Assembly: GCA_035604635.1 (NCBI GenBank)
Contig: DATNIC010000103.1
Location: 1 to 30,702 of the forward strand
Direction of reading: 5' to 3'
Origin: DATNIC01 sp035604635
GTDB taxonomy: Bacteria > Vulcanimicrobiota > Vulcanimicrobiia > Vulcanimicrobiales > Vulcanimicrobiaceae
Length of the DNA: 30,702 nucleotides
The notes under the pieces were generated by a model. It was given only the letters and a program-made list of their open reading frames with translations, was not told the origin of the DNA and did not search any database. The position numbers and the translations under genes were made by a program. Below, in pieces: positions 29,067-30,702 of the stretch (position 1 is the stretch's first letter; the number at the start of each line of letters is the position of its first letter).

Positions 29067-30065
29067 ATGAAAGCCGTGCGTCTCAACGAGCTCGGTGGCC
29101 CGGAGAAGCTCGTCGTCGAGGAGATTCCGAAGCCCGTCCCGGCCGCGGGCGAGATCTTGGTCCGCATCAAACGGGCCGCGCTCAACCGCCGCGACGTGTT
29201 CATCACGCAAGGGCTGTATCCGGGGATCGAGTTGCCGAAGACGCTCGGCTCCGACGGCTGCGGCGAGGTCGCTGCGCTCGGCGAGGGCGTCAAAGGGCCG
29301 CCTGCGGGGACCGCGGTGGTGATCGACCCGACGCTTGGATGGGGCTCGAACGAACGCGTCTGGCAGCGGAGCGCGACGATCCTCGGCTTGCCGCGCGACG
29401 GGACCTTGGCCGAGTACGTGACGGTCCCCGCGGAAAACGTCCATCCCAAGCCGGCCCATCTCACCGACGACGAAGCGGCGGCGATCCCACTCGCCGGCTT
29501 GACCGCGTATCGCGCGACGGTCTCGCGCGGCAAAGTGAGCAAAGACGATCTCGTCTTGATCACGGGGATCGGCGGCGGCGTGCAGACGTTCGTCCTGCTC
29601 TTTGCCAAGCATGCCGGTGCGCGGACGGTCGTCACCTCGTCGAGCGACGAGAAACTCGAGCGAGCGAAGGCGCTCGGGGCCGATGTCGCGATCAATTACA
29701 AGACGAACGCGGATTGGCACAAGGAGCTGCGCAAGGTCGGCGAGCCGACGTTGATCGTCGATTCATCCGGCGGAGAGACTCTCGGGCGCGTCCTCGACGC
29801 GGCCGCCTACGCCGCCCGCGTCGTGATCTACGGCGGGACGAACGGCAACGCGACGATCAGGCCGTACTCGATTTTTTGGAAGCAACTCGATGTGTTGGGA
29901 AGTTCGATGGGGAGCCCGCACGATTTCGCCGCGATGCTGGCGCTTTTCAATAGCGGTCTGCACCCGGTCGTCGACGGCGTCTATCCCCTCGACCAGATCG
30001 CGAAGGCCGCCGAGCGAGTGAACCTCAACGCACAATTCGGAAAGGTCGTGCTCGCGATTGCGTGA
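29067..30065 (+). CDS. MDR-superfamily NAD(P)H:quinone oxidoreductase-like, 332 aa
   Basis: Member of the medium-chain dehydrogenase/reductase group, probably NADPH-dependent. The N-terminal GroES-like half begins MKAVRLNELGGPEKLVVEEIPKP and contains ALNRRDVFITQG and LGSDGCGEV, the quinone-oxidoreductase pattern without zinc ligands. The Rossmann half contains ITGIGGGVQTFVLLFAKHAG (a G-x-G-x-x-x pattern) and KLERAKALGADVAINYKT. The catalytic zinc cysteine and histidine of alcohol dehydrogenases are absent. AGGAGGA lies seven bases before the ATG. It is divergent from the DUF1059 gene and 22 bases before the next gene. Substrate unknown. Confidence 0.92.
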   Translation: MKAVRLNELGGPEKLVVEEIPKPVPAAGEILVRIKRAALNRRDVFITQGLYPGIELPKTLGSDGCGEVAALGEGVKGPPAGTAVVIDPTLGWGSNERVWQRSATILGLPRDGTLAEYVTVPAENVHPKPAHLTDDEAAAIPLAGLTAYRATVSRGKVSKDDLVLITGIGGGVQTFVLLFAKHAGARTVVTSSSDEKLERAKALGADVAINYKTNADWHKELRKVGEPTLIVDSSGGETLGRVLDAAAYAARVVIYGGTNGNATIRPYSIFWKQLDVLGSSMGSPHDFAAMLALFNSGLHPVVDGVYPLDQIAKAAERVNLNAQFGKVVLAIA

Positions 30066-30087
30066 GTCGATTTCGCCGCTCCGGGCA

Positions 30088-30546
30088 ATGATCGGCGGGC
30101 GCTTCGTCGTCGTCGAGGCGAGCGAAGCTGGGCGCTTGGAAGTCCTGATCGCTCCCGAGGATCAGGGCTGGATCGAGGATGAGCTCGAAGCAAACGGCGC
30201 CGTTCGAAGCGGGACGCTGCTCGACGGCGCGAGCTTCCAGCTCGCGGACGGCTCGACGCTCGACGTGATCGCTCGCGATGAGCCTTGGCTTGCGCAAGCG
30301 CTCGACTGTCCGCAAGCAGCGCCCAACGGCCTGCCGGTCATTGGGCTGCCGTACTTGGTGCTGTACCGGCTGGAAACGGCGCGCTCGGCGGACTCGCGTG
30401 AGCTCGAACGTCTGTTGGCAGGTGCGAGCGAGGCGCAGCTCGGCCGCGTGCGCGACGCCGTCGACGCGTTCATGCCGGATCTGCGCGACGATCTCGAGAG
30501 CTTGATCGCGCTCGGCCGCCTCGCGCGGCAGGCGTCAGCCCGGTAA
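30088..30546 (+). CDS. protein of unknown function, about 152 aa, nucleotidyltransferase-like in part
   Basis: I start it at ATG 30088 (MIGGRFVVVEASEAG); a TTG at 30058 would add ten residues, and neither has a good ribosome site. The middle reads DGASFQLADGSTLDVIARDEP and then LPVIGLPYLVLYRLETARSADSRELERLLAG. The phrase L-P-Y-L-V-L-Y-R-L-E-x-x-R-x-x-D-x-x-E-x-x-x-L is common near the C-terminus of minimal nucleotidyltransferase/antitoxin-like proteins. I see no G-S-x(n)-D-x-D site, so this is resemblance, not assignment. The gene follows the MDR gene by 22 bases and overlaps the convergent next gene by 12. Confidence 0.75.
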   Translation: MIGGRFVVVEASEAGRLEVLIAPEDQGWIEDELEANGAVRSGTLLDGASFQLADGSTLDVIARDEPWLAQALDCPQAAPNGLPVIGLPYLVLYRLETARSADSRELERLLAGASEAQLGRVRDAVDAFMPDLRDDLESLIALGRLARQASAR

Positions 30547-30702
30547 GAGGAAGTACTCGCGCACCGGATCCGCGACTCCGTCACCGAAGCGCTTGAGCAT
30601 CGCGCGATCTTCTTCCGAAGCTTCCTCGACGAGCAGGCTGCGCACGCGGCCCTCCGGCTCGAGGGCTTCGAGATACGCGAGCATCTGGCGTGCGGCGGCC
30701 CG
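30535..30702 (-). CDS. 3' part of a gene cut by the window edge, last 55 codons
   Basis: On the minus strand an open frame runs from the window edge to a TGA at 30535: it begins RAAARQMLAYLEALEPEG and contains VRSLLVEEASEEDRAMLKRFGDG, ending REYFLLPG. It is a hydrophilic, helical stretch; no domain can be named. The codon use is GC-rich in the third position like its neighbours, and it contains no stop, which supports it as coding. It overlaps the end of the preceding gene by 12 bases. Confidence 0.55.
   Translation of the reverse strand, partial: RAAARQMLAYLEALEPEGRVRSLLVEEASEEDRAMLKRFGDGVADPVREYFLLPG

Noticed and set aside
1..30702. CRISPR array, insertion sequence, integrase or prophage
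   Set aside because: No regularly spaced repeats, transposase, integrase or phage structural motifs were seen in any frame read.

Overview
The window is GC-rich (about 60-65% by eye), almost fully coding, and lacks rRNA, CRISPR arrays, insertion sequences and phage genes. It comes from an aerobic, diderm bacterium: there are haem A/O synthesis and Sco-type oxidase assembly genes, a TonB-dependent outer-membrane receptor, and lipoprotein and lytic transglycosylase genes. The mixture (fused CtaA-CtaB, CusF-Sco fusion, carboxypeptidase-regulatory-type TonB receptor, GC-rich compact operons) reminds me of Candidatus Eremiobacterota (WPS-2) or a neighbouring deep lineage. That is an impression from gene content, not a measured placement.

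Layout. 1-5021 is a respiratory assembly block: the tail of an upstream gene, a 61-aa membrane protein, an unknown membrane protein, a CusF-Sco copper chaperone, a 14-helix MFS exporter, and a fused haem A/haem O synthase. 5061-9605 is a tightly coupled five-gene operon (lipoprotein, GH130 glycoside phosphorylase, release factor 3, small lipoprotein, threonine dehydratase-type PLP enzyme). 9609-13281 holds a secreted CHRD-like protein, a phytoene-dehydrogenase-type oxidoreductase downstream of a cysteine-cluster (YkgJ-type) protein, and a divergent ROK sugar kinase. 13291-15107 is a lipid pair: a fatty-acid-hydroxylase-type membrane enzyme and an MGDG-synthase-type glycosyltransferase. 15149-16543 has a lytic transglycosylase lipoprotein and a dienelactone-hydrolase fold protein with no obvious nucleophile.

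16544-21509 is the most interesting part. A hairpin-rich leader precedes an EgtD-type histidine methyltransferase. A gamma-glutamyl hydrolase (class I glutamine amidotransferase) follows, and facing it is a complete four-gene osmoprotectant-type ABC importer. EgtD makes the betaine hercynine, the gamma-glutamyl hydrolase could stand in for EgtC, and the importer family includes the ergothioneine transporter EgtUV. Together they suggest an ergothioneine/hercynine synthesis and uptake locus, although EgtB is not in the window.

21528-26826 holds polyphosphate kinase and, after a perfect 14-bp palindrome, a 1028-aa TonB-dependent receptor started from TTG. 26832-30702 holds an EVE-domain protein, a cupin with a probably leaderless transcript, an operon of a small membrane protein, BolA and monothiol glutaredoxin, a DUF1059 protein with a near-consensus promoter containing an operator-like palindrome, a quinone-oxidoreductase-like MDR enzyme, an unknown protein, and a gene cut by the window edge. 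No gap between genes exceeds 300 bases. The longest (16544-16787) holds inverted repeats described below.
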